A stretch of 64,000 bases of DNA from Umbilicaria muhlenbergii (taxonomy: Eukaryota; Ascomycota; Lecanoromycetes; Umbilicariales; Umbilicariaceae). Under the pieces are notes generated by a model. That model had not been told where the DNA came from, made no database searches, and saw only the letters and a list, made by a program, of their open reading frames with translations. The stretch is taken from NCBI GenBank assembly GCA_000611775.1, contig KK106982.1, positions 3,741,858-3,805,857 of the forward strand, read 5' to 3'. The position numbers and the translations under genes were made by a program. Below, one piece after another: positions 21,810-33,577 of the stretch (its first letter is position 1; each line of letters begins with the position of its first letter).

Positions 21810-23008
21810 GTGGGGATCCGAGGGGGTGGGGTGGAGAGTGGTGGCGGTGGGGAGCGCGGTGGGGTGGGGAGGACGGAGGGAGTGCGTGCCGGCTGGCAAG
21901 GCCAGAGAGGCTTTGGTGGAAGAAAATGGACGATGGACGACGGCGGTGCGGTGCGGAGACCTTTTGCCGGGGCAGGTCAGGTCAGGTCAGGTTAGCTGTG
22001 CTAGCAGAAGGATTGTTGGCTACTTACGATGATCCCACTCCTTCTAATTTCATAACTGACTGATGAAGAGAATGTCAACCAGGTTCTCTCGTAAAAGGGG
22101 CATACGCATGCCGCTTGAACAGGGCAGAAATGGATGTTGCAAGTTTAACGTGTACCGACAACGGCTCGCTGCATAGGTGCCGTGATCTAGCTGCCACGAT
22201 CTAGCTGCCACGATCTAGCTGCCACGATCTAGCTGCCACGATCTAGCTGCCATGATTTAGCTGCCATGATCTGGTGGACTGGTGATTGGATATGACACGA
22301 TAAGAACACGCATAAAACAATCACTGGGACAATGGTAATCTTGACAACGGCTTCGATTCTGTAGCTAGTATGGTTGATACTTGCAACTGGGTCCTCACAA
22401 ATAGACCATCCTCAACCGGCCGAAAGTGTTGGTGGAGAAAGACATAGCAGAACAGTCGAGTAAATCAAGCGCTTGATGTCGACATAGAACACAAGGATCT
22501 GTACACAAACATTCTTGTTCACCTGCCTTGCCCACATCGTTCGGAAGAACGAGTAGTGTAGCGAGCACAAATCTGAGCCCTACCATAACTAATAAAAATC
22601 AACAGAGAAGGCGTAACCACGACTCTCTCATAGTAGCAGTAGGTAGCCTCCACAGCGAGGCATCAGCGCAGAAGTTGCAGGGGACAATTTGCCACCCAGT
22701 AGTTAAGACAAGCGTAGTATGCTCAACGCTCCAATCGGAGCATAAAAGTAAGTCGTCCCGGGAGCACCGTAAACGCCAGAAAGCTTTTCACAAGTGCCGA
22801 TCCCGAGCAGCTGACATATTCCATGATCATGAGTAGTACTGGGCCAAAAGTGGTGATCAAGCTTCACTGAAATCAATCGAATCGAGATTATGCGATAGCG
22901 AGCATCAAAGATCACTCATGAGGGGCCGAACAATATGGTCTCATCTCATCAAAGCGAGTCAAGATCCAAGTCATAGGTGACATCAAGGGTTGTAGCATGT
23001 CAATCGGA
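21810..23008. other. Intergenic with a 14-bp tandem array
   Basis: A G-rich 3' flank (to about 21990, with a 'caggt' run) is followed by the repeat array described separately. The remaining 700 bases show no gene; short frames here are unconvincing. Confidence 0.5.
22177..22274 (+). repeat. 14-bp tandem repeat array (unit ctgccacgatctag), seven units
   Basis: Four perfect units cover 22191-22246. A diverged unit precedes them at 22177-22190, and two follow at 22247-22274 carrying C-to-T changes (ccatgat, gattta). The array is 98 bases and lies about 370 bases after the second secreted-protein gene. Confidence 0.95.
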
Positions 23009-24987
23009 TCACGCGGTGCCCGGCGGTCTTTGCTCACCTGGTGGGCCTTGACCTGGCTGCTGTTGATTGGGTTGTGCCATGGCAGCATACCACATGGCGA
23101 CATAGTTATTATAACCGCCGTATGCAGCATAAGGATCGGCTTCACCCCCCGGTTGCGGTGTTGCTTGCGCTTGCGGGCCTACACCACCAGCTTGTTGGCC
23201 ATATGGCTGCTGGGCTTGTGAGTAGCGGTCACTGTATGGGTCATCACCACGACGACCGCTACCTGGGCGATTTTTCTGTTCCTTTGAGGATATCAGTACC
23301 ATTCTCAACGGCGACATCGTGTAGAACATACCACTGCTTCAACTTTGTCCATTATTGCTCTCTTGGCTTGCTCAATGGCTACTCTAGATCCTACCAAACC
23401 AATCTCGCGTTCGTAATCCTGTCCGCTGGCGGGTGCTACGTTGATTTTGCAACCCGTTGTACTCTGCATATCCTTGATTGTTTCGCCACCTTGCGTACGG
23501 TGTCAGTGATGAGACCAACAAGGAGATGGCGTGTTGACATACCTTTCCCTATGATCATACCGACCGCTTCTGAAGGCACGATAATGGTGTCATTTATTTT
23601 GTCGCCTCCATTAAAAGCATCGCCTCCCCCGGGCCCACCGTAGCCTGGTCCGCGGCCGACATCTCGACCGGGTCCACCTTGATTGGCTAGGCTCTTTGTG
23701 TCGCTGTCGACAATCTCCATGATCAGATCTTTCGCCATAGCCGCTGCTTGTGATGTGCCAATCAGATTCACAGGCCGCAGGCCATTAACACTCTTTTCCT
23801 CGCCCACAATGTTCACATGACATTGGCTTCGTTCTTGTAAGTCTCGAATGGTTTCCCCACCTCGGCCGATAATGAGGCCCACGGTCCGGTTAGGGACCAT
23901 GATCTGTGTAGCATCTTCTCCGGCACGGAGCGCGGGCTGATGTCCGGCAGCTCCTTTGCTCGAACCACGTACAGAACGATCTGGCGCTGCAGGTCCTCTT
24001 GGCCCGTTGCCATTTTCGTCAATGATGCGATATATCTCATTCTTTGCGTCTTCCCGTGCCTGCCGCGTACCTGTAATCTTGCATTGTCGCATTGGGCCAC
24101 TGGCTTCAGGTCCAGTCATGAATTGAACTCTGGTGTTTGTATCAGCTTCCACCCGCCTAAGATTTTCCCCTTGCCTGCCGATTATAAGCCCAACAAGTCC
24201 GGATTCGATCACAATAGTCTCAACGTTGTCGTCTACGGCCCCTCGGCGATCTGGTGGCGTTCTCTCACCAGGACCGCCGAAAGCACGTCCCGGAGGTGGC
24301 GAGAAATTACCACTCGGTCCACGACTTCGGCTAGGCGAGAATGATCTTTCGCGGGTAAATCCAGGACCATTAGCACGCCGAGGCTCGTCTCGACGTTCGT
24401 CGCGGTATGGGTTGTAGTTGTCTCTGAAGCTATCGCGGGCAATTCGAGGCGGTGACCGTGAGCGGGAGCGTGAGCGCCGATACGTGCGACCAGCTAATCT
24501 AGGATCGCTATCCCGACTTGGTGCTGTACCGATGCGTTAGCGATTTGGAGCGTTAGTTTGAAGGAGCTTTGACATATGAAGAAACTGTAAGTTTTGCAAC
24601 CACGTACTTCCGCTACCACGACTGGCGTCATATGATACTCCTTTCTCAGCAGCAATGCCGCGTGCCTTTGCAATGGCATCAGCCAAACTGACCGACCCGG
24701 AGTTGATCGGTTTGATGTTGCTGAGATCCAGGCTTCCGGAAATACTTGGCTGTGGTAAAGGGTAAGCCGTAGCGCCAGTAGGAGGTGTCGATATCGGGTA
24801 TGGGCCAGGATAACCCTGAGCAATGGGTTGCTGCTGTGATGGTTGCGTTTGAGTGGGCGTTCCTCCAGGTCGCTGAGCAGCTAAGGAAGACTGGTATCAG
24901 TAATGCGCAAAGTATGGGGACGGATCATGTCACAAAGCACTCACCTAAGGCGGCCAGAATCTGGGAGATGTTGGGCTGTTCCGCCAT
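23009..24987 (-). CDS. Triple KH-domain RNA-binding protein (FUBP/PSI-like)
   Basis: Predicted single-stranded RNA/DNA-binding protein of 575 residues with three KH domains, each with its GxxG loop: 'GLVGLIIGRQGENLRRVE', 'RTVGLIIGRGGETIRDLQ' and 'EAVGMIIGKGGETIKDMQ'. The N-terminal third is Gln/Pro-rich, then Arg/Ser-rich ('SRSRSRSPPRIARD'), as in splicing and mRNA-processing factors. The C-terminus is Gln/Gly/Pro/Tyr-rich, as in far-upstream-element-binding proteins. Five exons on the minus strand are 24945-24987, 24608-24880, 23543-24523, 23332-23489 and 23009-23281; introns are 50-84 nt and all phases agree. The third KH domain is split by the 53-nt intron between GKG and GET. A second donor-like 'gtgagc' near 23030-23035, inside the last 'GPPGEQ', allows an alternative C-terminus. 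Role in splicing, stability or transport is inferred from the family. Confidence 0.85.
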
Positions 24988-26419
24988 TGTCAAAGTTTGG
25001 TGAATGCTGGCAGTTTGCGATGGTTGGTTTGTTGTTCTCCAATTGAGATTACGTCTGTTGAAGCTGAGAAGGTAGCGTTGTCAAGAACTGGGGGAGTAGG
25101 AACATGCTCCCGTTACTTGTCAGTGGTTTAGAATGAATGGCGCAGTGAGGTTAGATAATGGGCAAGTCCAAGGTAGCGTTGATGGTGAGTTGCGTCTGAT
25201 AATTCGACCACGAACTTTCAGGTGCATGGCATGGGCCGAACCGAAAGCAGTTAGACTCCTCAGACCCTTTACGCCTTAGAATCATCAACGTCTGCTGGAC
25301 TTCCATCAAAGTCTGCTGAAGCAATAACAATGCCTCATACTGCTTTGATGGTTTTCGCTACTTGCATGAGCCTCGAACGAGAAATATGCTGTATGCTCTA
25401 TAATTCTGCGAAGCACGATGTGATGCATGATCTGTTCACTTGTGGATTCTTCTTGCATGAAGCAGTGTAGACATCAAAGCTTGCAGACTTGTCCATCTAC
25501 ATTGCGTTTCTTGCTCATAGCATGCATGTTATGTTTCGTTTGTCTTTTCTGCCAATAAAAACACTATGCTCATATCACTATTCATGGTTGTACATTTGTC
25601 TCTGGTGCTCTAGTCCGTTGCCTTAGTCGAAACTTCCTTCTGTATCGCATAATGGATCAAAGCCTCTTGCGCAGAGTCCTGAAACCAATAATAAAACATA
25701 TCGCATTCGCTAGAAAAGTCTTGCTATAGACTACACTCGGACATGATGAGTGGAAGAAAGTTGGTGGAACACGAATCTCTGTTCCTAGCATTGGGAAGGT
25801 AGATAGGAGTAAGTGAAAACAATGCTCCGGTCCTGGTACAGTCTTCGATGTCAAGTATGCTGCAGGAAGCGAGTCCCCTTGCGGTGTGCCACTAACACAC
25901 CTCTCTGATTGGGCTATTGTGGTTCCATGGCCTTCGAATTGCGAGTTTGAACACGTTACTACCCGTAACACTGCTCTAGAGACCATGCACAGCTGCCTGC
26001 CTGACGAGCAGGTCCCCATCGATAGCTCATTCAAACGGGCTGGCTTTGCTGCTCAGCCTCCAACTTTGGCATCGTAAGTCGTTTGTGATGTTGATGGCTT
26101 TGCACTCCAATGGTTGCCCAACTGCCTCTATGATCTCGTGCTTGACATCGCTGAGCACTGCAATGTGGTCTAGGATGAATGACTAGACTTGTTAATGCTA
26201 AAGTATATAGCTGTGCACATCATGAAACTAGTGGGCGAGCTTGGGTTGGTTGGATGTGTTAGGGTATCGATAACAGGAAGCAACACCAGGTGGAATTCAC
26301 CTCCAAATCTGAGCTTACCGCTTCGCAAAAGTCAACCACTCCACTCTAAAACCATCACGCCTGCGATGCCAACATCGTGCCGATCGAAACGCTGTGTCTA
26401 AGGTCCAAAACTGAGCAGT
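24988..26419. promoter_or_regulatory. Divergent intergenic region between the KH-protein gene and the large unknown gene
   Basis: This 1.4-kb region carries both promoters. I see no supported gene on either strand. It is slightly A/T-richer than the flanking exons. Nothing repetitive was noticed. Confidence 0.45.
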
Positions 26420-29400
26420 ATGAATTCAAACGATCCACGGAATTCGGTGGAACCCGAATTTCTCGGCGGTGCTGGGATCTCTAACGATGACGCTTTTTCT
26501 CAAGACGCGTCAACAACCACGACAAATTCTGATGGCCATGTCACCTTACAAGTAGCAACAGACCAAGATCTCCCTGAAAATCACATTGGTGATGCTATTC
26601 CAGTACATACTTACACCCTACCTCACTCCGATTTGCACGTTTCACGAGCTTCGAGCTTTCACCCTGGACAAATTGTGACGATTGAAGGGCTTCCTGAGTC
26701 TGTTCGTCAAGGTGACATTGTTCGGTTGACCTCTTTACCACCAGCCGGTACACCGAGGAGCCGGTCATATTCTGTGCCGACAAACCGCATAAAGGTAGGA
26801 GAAGCCACCTCAAGCAAAACCGAAGGTGATGGTAGTATGGTGTCCTGGCCAAGGATCGTTCATACGAATCCTTCGCTTCACAACCCGTCAACCCCGTTCG
26901 AGTCATTCCTAAGGAACCTGATCATAAAGACAGTGGACAGGCCAGGAGACAAACCAGGAAACTCCGTCATTGGAGATTGCGTCATCAGCTGGAAGCCTTC
27001 AGTTGTCCCGCAGCTGTTCGAGTTCAAGTACTGGTTCAAACAGTTCAAGAGAAAGAGTGTTTTTCTGGTTCTAGACCACCACCTTCGTTGGGAGAGTCCA
27101 GTAAGTCTTTGATCTCGTTCACCGGTTCAAAACGATGCTTACAATTTGCAGCAAGAAGAAGCCGAAAAGCTAGTCGAGGCAGCTAGAAGCAAGGTAGTAC
27201 TTGAAGTGATCAAGGATGGCAAGTGGAAGGAAGATCTTGCCAAAATGGAGGAGAAGGAGCGTAAAGAGAAGGTGAAATTGCGAGAAGAGCAGGAAGCGCA
27301 GAAGAAAGCTGATCAGGAGGCGACTCTGCGTGTCGTAGCTCAGCATGCCCTGGACGAGCGTGGTGGCGTTGAGAACTATTCGCCGTCAGACGCTGCAATT
27401 CTTGCCGAGCTGGCCCTGCATGATCAGGTCGATCCAGAAGCGGTGCATCGACTCTCCGATCTGAAAACCAGTGGCGTCTACTGGGTCGAAATTCCCACGG
27501 GCAAAATCGGTGTTGCGGCTGTACAAATCTTCGATAAAGAACTTGTAAACAAGAGCGACAAGAAGTGGATGAGGAGGAATAAGCTCATGGCCACTCACAA
27601 CCAGAACAAGCCTGCCAAAGAGACACCTGAAGTAGGAGGCGCGGAGCCTGGGAACAAGAATGGACCAGGCTGGCGGGTTCTACTTGCAAGAGGTAACGAG
27701 CCAAATCCAGGTCGTGGTCAAGATATAACCTGGGAAGATTATGGGGACTTCCAGGAAAATTCCGAACCCAGCATCGTGATAGGAGACACTACGATGGCCT
27801 CAATAATAACTTTAGATGACTCTGAGGACGATGAGGAGATTGCCGGTCCTACAAACATAGCTTCACCTTCCAAGTCTGGAGAGTCATCTAATCCGGTGGA
27901 GTCTGAATCCGCTGAGCTGGCAAGTCAAATACCCTCGGCTCACGGCACGGAGTCGCAAGTACTCTTTCCGTCTCAACAAAAGTCAAGCCACCCGTTCTTG
28001 TTCGACTTCGATCTGCAGGATCAAGAGGGCAACACACACGAAGAATATTACAGCGCCGAAGAGGATAGTATCACTATATTAGGCGATGAATCACCACCTT
28101 CCAATACGGAACTTTCTGCCAAGGCTAAAGGCAAGCTACCAGCAAAAGGCAAAGGTCGTCAAGTGAAGCGGCCCTTACCTACACTAGGACTTGAGTCGCC
28201 AAGCGATGGCAAGGACAAGCGTCACGCAGTGCAAGAGGTGTCGACAGGTCCAAATGCCGAGCTCGCGTCCGACATAGAGGATCCACAGTCCGGTTCACCA
28301 AGTGAAGGCGACCAAGTCACTACTACACACCAAGGCGAGGTTCATGCTGTTACCATCTCGCAGCTGAAGGACGAGCCTTCTCGTAATCTTCTGGATGAAG
28401 CACGCGGTAGGGGTGCCGGTGTTCGTAAAGAACGATCTGAGAGCGTGAACTTTCTACGCAAGCGCACCCTATCTCGTGAATCTTCGGTATCTGCAAGCCG
28501 ACCACCGAGTCCGCCACGACACGATTCAGTCACGAAGCTTGACAGTTCGGTAGTCGAAGAGGCCGAAGAAGAAACGAGCGGAGCCAAATCTCACACTGCA
28601 GGTCGTTCTGAACTAAATCTGCAAGCTCCGGTGGTCGCATCAGCTAGGAAAGATGATATACATCATAGGGAGACTCGTAAGGTTGATGGCAGCGCGGGCC
28701 AGGACCTTGGAGTAGTCAATACCAATCTATCCGCTACTGTAGCGAAAGCTCCTCAGCCTAAAGCCAAGAAGTCGAAGTCGAAGAAAGCGAAGAGAAACCA
28801 CAAGTTCCAAGCGAACCTCGCACAAGTTATCAACGAAGAGGCTTCTGCAATCCCGGAGCTGTCGAGCTCGGTTGAGGCCATCCAACCTACACAGCCAGTT
28901 CAGAAGGATGAGCTTAATGCAACTGCACTTCATGAGCAATCATACGAGGGCGCCGAACTGGCGCACGCAACTAAAGTCGCAGAGCCTATTTCTATTGGAC
29001 TCGACAAGGAAATCCTTGGCAGTGTCAACTCAGCTAAACAGGACGAGCTTGATATAACTATGCTCCCTGAGCAGGCTCGCGAGAATGTCCAACTGCCGCA
29101 TGCAGTTGAAGATGCAGAACCTATTAGTACCACACTGGACGAGGAGATACTCGAGAGTCTCAAGCCGGCAGCACACCCGAAATCCAGAGGATATGTTACT
29201 GCTGCTGTCAAGAACCAAGGTTCAAAGAACACCCAGGGGCTACGAATTGCAAAGGACAAAGCACCTGCCGCTCTGGCGCCCCAGTCCCCAAGCGCAAATA
29301 AGGGTAGAAAAGTTGCAGTACCCGAAGCCGACTTTCCCAAAGACGACAGGCTAGCTGACTTTTCGATCAACAATAATCTACTTGTGTATGCGCTGACGGC

Positions 29401-30793
29401 TCCGGACCTAATTGCTGGTGGCTTGACTGGACCCCGAATGGTCCAGGAGGGCGTGATGGACGATTTGTCAGAAGACGAAATGGAGATCACAGATAGGAAC
29501 ATCAGACACCCTCGAGAACTAGCCCCATATACTCCGTATGCCGACCAAAAGAAATGGGTTTATAGGGACGAAGACCGACGTACCGACCTGGTCAATCTTA
29601 AGGAGAAGTATGTCTTGGTGGTCAAGCCAACCACCTACCTTCTTGATCCAAGTACCGAGACCGTTATCCGTTGGTCGCCTCGCTGCGAAGGAGCTACTGC
29701 AATAGTCACCGCATACGAGACGGAAAAAAATGTGCCGCTCATTGAGTATGACGAAGCTCGTAACCGGTTCATCATTTATCCCCATGCGCAACCATGGAAA
29801 GATTTGCGTAACGATCCTTCACACCCCGACTTTCTTCCAGGTCATAAGCTTGCAGAATATCAAGCATACGAGTACGCTGGGTTCTCTGTTTGGCGTCATG
29901 ATCGGACCAAGCTCAAATGTGCGTTGCCAAGGTGCACCAAGATGCTAGAAGACTATGATCCCAATGTGCTTATCTGCAATGGCTGCGGAACTAAGAGCTA
30001 TGTGCGTTACTGCAACCGGCCTCACCTGCTCTTGGACATTGAGAACCACTGGAAGATCTGTGGGGCGACACCGATTATGGAAGTTGTTGACGGAAGCACT
30101 CAACCCAGCCGTTTTTACCGTCGTTACCCAGCTATCGTAGAGAAGCATGGCTTTAACTCAGAGCAGCGTCACCGTCAGAGAGCAAACAACATGGCGGCCA
30201 CTGCCACAGACTATGGACTATTCACCGATAGCAAGATGCTTTACTTTGGAATCATCTTCGACAACTGGTACGATAGGGATCGTTTCAGCCGTTGCTTTAA
30301 TGCATGTCTTTTCGACATCACCCAGGTTCAGATCTTGAGCTTCATGTTCCGTATCCTTCGCTACTCCCTTCGCAAAGACGGTGCCTGGACCCACGACAAG
30401 AAGATCGTCTTGATCCGTCAGTTCAAGGCCGAGTTCAACTTCGACTACGACGCGCATCAAGTCGCCAGCCACGACATCTGCGACTGTGAGTGGTTCGGTG
30501 AGGCGTCGAACATCAATCGCTGCACGGCCGAATGCAAGCGAGTCCACGCGCTCGTGGGCCATACCTTCCGGGCCAAAGGCATCGACCAGATGCTGACGGA
30601 ATTAGAGGCCCAGCACTGGATCCTCCGTGTCTGGCGGCGGCATCGTCCCAGCCGGCCGAAGAACTGGGAGGAGCGTATGCGTGGGGTGAGGTTCGCTGGG
30701 GTGCCAAAGTGGCAGCGGAGCATCGAGTTCCGGCCAGCGATGGGGGAGGGGTGGGATGGGTGGGGGAATAGGGAGAGCGAGTTGTGCTTGTAG
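26420..30793 (+). CDS. Large protein of unknown function with internal duplication and C-terminal Cys/His-rich domain
   Basis: The two exons are 26420-27100 and 27152-30793 (51-nt intron, phase 0), giving 1440 residues. The N-terminal part contains a folded-looking stretch ('FRNLIIKTVDRPG'-type region through 'FKYWFKQFKRKSVFLVLDHH'). A Glu/Lys-rich coiled-coil (about residues 230-290, 'LAKMEEKERKEKVKLREEQE') follows, then a long charged, Ser/Pro-rich, probably disordered middle with a tandem repeat. The last 400 residues look globular. They hold a zinc-ribbon-like cluster 'CALPRCTKMLEDYDP', 'ICNGCGTKSYVRYC', then 'HLLLDIENHWKICG', and a second Cys/His patch ('HDICDCEW', 'NRCTAECKRVH'). I do not recognise the family. 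Nuclear localisation is possible from the Lys-rich segment 'KAKKSKSKKAKRNHK' but is inference. Confidence 0.75.
28901..29170 (+). repeat. Tandem duplication of 45 codons within the large unknown gene
   Basis: Unit 1 (28901-29035) encodes 'QKDELNATALHEQSYEGAEL' and then 'AEPISIGLDKEILGS'. Unit 2 (29036-29170) encodes 'KQDELDITMLPEQARENVQL' and then 'AEPISTTLDEEILES'. Spacing and order of the motifs are identical. The two copies have diverged at many positions, so the duplication is not recent. Confidence 0.85.
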
Positions 30794-31473
30794 GGAGCAC
30801 GGGGGGGAGCCAGTGGAACCAAATTGCATTTCCTGGCGGGGGGAGGGGTGGAGGTGGAACCAGAATGTGCTTGCTTGTTGGCGTTTGGATGGTTGCTTTA
30901 TGATACCAAGGGGGTATCCGGGACGATTTGTGGAGGAGAAAGGCCAGAGAAAAAAAAAAAAAACACAAAAAAGGGGAGAAAATAAGAAAAAAGAGCGTGG
31001 TGATTTATCCAGGGGGGGGGGCTTCAGCGTTGCATTTGGTCTTGCGTTTTCCCACAGGTAGAATAGTTGCAAATCGAACTGTCTCTACAAAAAGGTGTCT
31101 CTCCTATGCAATATGTGACAAATATATGGGTATTTATTAGCTGGCGGCCGCCTTGACAACAACTCAACGAGGGTTTAGAGAACATTCAGTGTGCACAGCA
31201 ACCAGTGAAGCAATGACTTCCACCCCCTGTTGATATGCTGCAGAGGGGCTCCGCAATCACTTCAAGTGAGCTGTCATTCATCTGATGATATGCCTGTCTA
31301 AAGGGATCTGGGGAGCTCCCGAATCGAGCAAGAGACCGCAGTACTTCTAAATAGTATATCTTTATATACGAAGACTCTAGAGTCTCTATTTTCTTGATAA
31401 GGTATCAAGGCCCTCCCCAGCTGAGGACTGCCCCAATCCCACCCTATGTCTGCCCAGCCCCGGAAACGCACTA
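30794..31473. other. Convergent intergenic region
   Basis: This lies between the 3' ends of the large unknown gene (+) and kynurenine aminotransferase (-). It contains G-rich and A-rich homopolymer tracts (about 30948-31020) and no gene. Confidence 0.5.
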
Positions 31474-33218
31474 TCACGTCTCCACCATATACTTCCTCAG
31501 CCCCCTCAACCTCTCCTTCGCCCCCTCCAAAACATCATCATCCTTACAAACCGCAAACCTCAAATAATCCTCCGCTATATGCGCATTCTCCGGCGTATAA
31601 AACTCCGTCGGCGGTATAGCCGCCACGCCCAACTCCATGATCAGGAACCAGCTGAGTTTGAAATCACGAGGTCGGTCGGCCACGTGCGGGGGGAAGTTGT
31701 AGTTCGGTGGAAGTTTGACTTTGGCGAGGTTGGCGAGGACGAAGTAGCCGCCTTCGGGGTCGGAGTACTGGGTGTGGGTTAATGTTGGTTAATCCTTGTA
31801 ATAGAAGATGGTGGTGGGTGGGTAGACGTACAGGCATGCCCAACTCATCGAAAACCTCACAAAACCGTGTCATTTTCGCTCTCATTTCCCGTTTACTTTC
31901 GTCCCAAAACCCCTCTTCGTCTGCCTTCTCGAACCCTACAGCCGCAGCTTCCTGCAGGGGGCTGACGCTGCTGTAACATATCCGGGTGTGCGCAGCGGAG
32001 ACGTATTTGATAAGGTGTTCGGGTCCGAGGAGCCAGCCGACGCGCCAGCCGGTGGCGTAGAAGTTCTTGCCTGCTGAGCCGACGGTTAGGGTTAGGCGGG
32101 CGATTTCGGGGGAGAGGGTGGCGATGCGGGTGAAGGGGACGTAGTATAGGCGGTCGTAGACCTGTTGAAGGTTAGTTTGAAAGCTAGAGTGGGAAGGAGG
32201 GGAAAGGGGTGACGGAGTGTACCTCGTCGGAGAGGATTATTATGTTGTGCTTTACGCAGAGGTCGCCAATTGCTTGAAGTTCGTCTTTTGAGAAGACTTT
32301 GCCGACTGGGTTGTGTCTATGTAGGATTTTAATAAAAATGTGGACTCTTACAATTGATGGGAGAGCCTTACGGTGAGTTTATCACCTACAATTGGCATAT
32401 TAGCATTTTGGGCAACGTGACACCAACTCATACATACAATCATCCTCGTCTTCGGGTTGATAGCTTTCTCTAGCTCCGCCATATCAATTGTCCAATTTGC
32501 AGCAGAGGATGTTTTGGTGGCTCCATCCTTCGGCGGGTGTAAAGGTACATATCTGACCGTACCGCCGGGCATCTCAATATTGCTGATGTACCTGTTTCCC
32601 TGCATGAGCTTCCATTTATGGATCTTTGACAATTGCCTTCATACTGGTCGAAGTAGGGCTCGAAAACAATGACCTCGTCCCCTTGCTCAATGAAGCCCAT
32701 GAAAGCACTCAGCATGCCCTCGTTCGCGCCAGTGGTGATTGTGACCTCGGCGTCTGGGTTTATCTTCCTGCCAAAGAAAGGAGAGTATGCATCCGCCAGA
32801 GCCTTCTTTAGTCTTGGCCGTCCCTACCCTCCCATCAGTTGCCAATCCGCTTTCTCATGGACAGCCTGTTGTTGTACCTTGGTGGGCGAATACTGGTTGC
32901 ACTCCACTCTATCAAGAGCAGCCTTCGCAGCATCCGTAACGAACTTCGGCGGATTGTAACCACTGACATCAATCAGTGACTTCCTTTCCAGATCTTGGTT
33001 TGGTGGGGTACAGCGTACTCACAAGAACCCCTGACCCATATTTATGATCGGCTGCACTGGGGATGCTGTGGCCGCTTCGTTAACGATTGTCCTGGAAATT
33101 GTCATTTTAGCTGCGAGTCTGTCGACACTCTGTGGTCTACTTACCAAACATCCTGTTTTTGCCCTGCGACCCGCTTAGCAGGGCGGAATGGGTCACTTCG
33201 CACGGAAGTCGAGGACAT
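31474..33218 (-). CDS. Kynurenine/glutamine-type aminotransferase (class I/II, PLP-dependent)
   Basis: Predicted kynurenine-oxoglutarate aminotransferase (Bna3-like), converting kynurenine to kynurenic acid in tryptophan catabolism; cytosolic or mitochondrial in this family. The 430-residue protein has the fold-type I hallmarks. The N-terminal motifs are 'INMGQGFFGYNPPKFV' and 'NQYSPTKGRPRLKKAL'; 'TTGANEGMLSAF' is the PLP-phosphate region and 'HNPVGKVFSKDEL' the substrate loop. 'ILSDEVYDRLYY' carries the PLP-binding Asp/Tyr, 'GSAGKNFYATGWRVGW' the Schiff-base Lys255, and 'YLRFAVCKDDDVL' the C-terminal Arg. Nine exons on the minus strand: 33145-33218, 33023-33091, 32878-32962, 32645-32823, 32438-32591, 32372-32385 (14 nt), 32223-32316, 31832-32161 and 31474-31767. 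Introns are 52-64 nt and all phases fit. The short exon encodes part of 'VINSPHNPVG'. The gene starts divergently from MGS1. Confidence 0.88.
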
Positions 33219-33577
33219 GGCTCGGTGGGAAGCCCTAAGGCGGAGGGTGTCGGAAAGGGAGTTATGTTGAAATCTATGATACGCTGCAGTCTGTCGAAGC
33301 AGCTGCCGCACTGGAGGTGCCAATTGTGTTCCTGAGAAATGTTTCATTGGCTTACGGGAGTCATCGGCGCAAAGACGAGTGGTGGTGCAACGTCGGACGA
33401 CTGCGTCTGGGGCCAGCCCTATGATGGCATCATGATTGGCCGATGCCGGAGTTACGTCGCGTAACCCCGCCTCGATTCCAACGCGTGTCTCTCGATGCCT
33501 CTTGAGACGAGTTGGATTGAGTCTGCGATCGCGTGCAACACTAGTGCTGATCACTATCGTCATGTCCAGACATCACA
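33219..33577. promoter_or_regulatory. Shared 359-bp divergent promoter of the aminotransferase gene and MGS1
   Basis: Both starts face away from this short segment, so the two genes must share it. A repeated element 'gatgg/gatgcc' and a 'ccgatgccggagttacgtcgcgtaac' segment containing CRE-like 'tacgtc' occur near 33440-33465. I cannot assign a regulator. Confidence 0.55.

Noticed and set aside
22177-22274. CRISPR-like array
   Set aside because: The repeats are directly adjacent with no spacers, in a eukaryotic genome; this is a simple tandem array.
16338-22900. Transposon in the gene-poor stretch
   Set aside because: I found no transposase, reverse transcriptase, long terminal repeat or terminal inverted repeat by reading both strands.
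23041-23643. 200-codon plus-strand frame
   Set aside because: It is antisense to the well-supported KH-domain exons and has no domain of its own.
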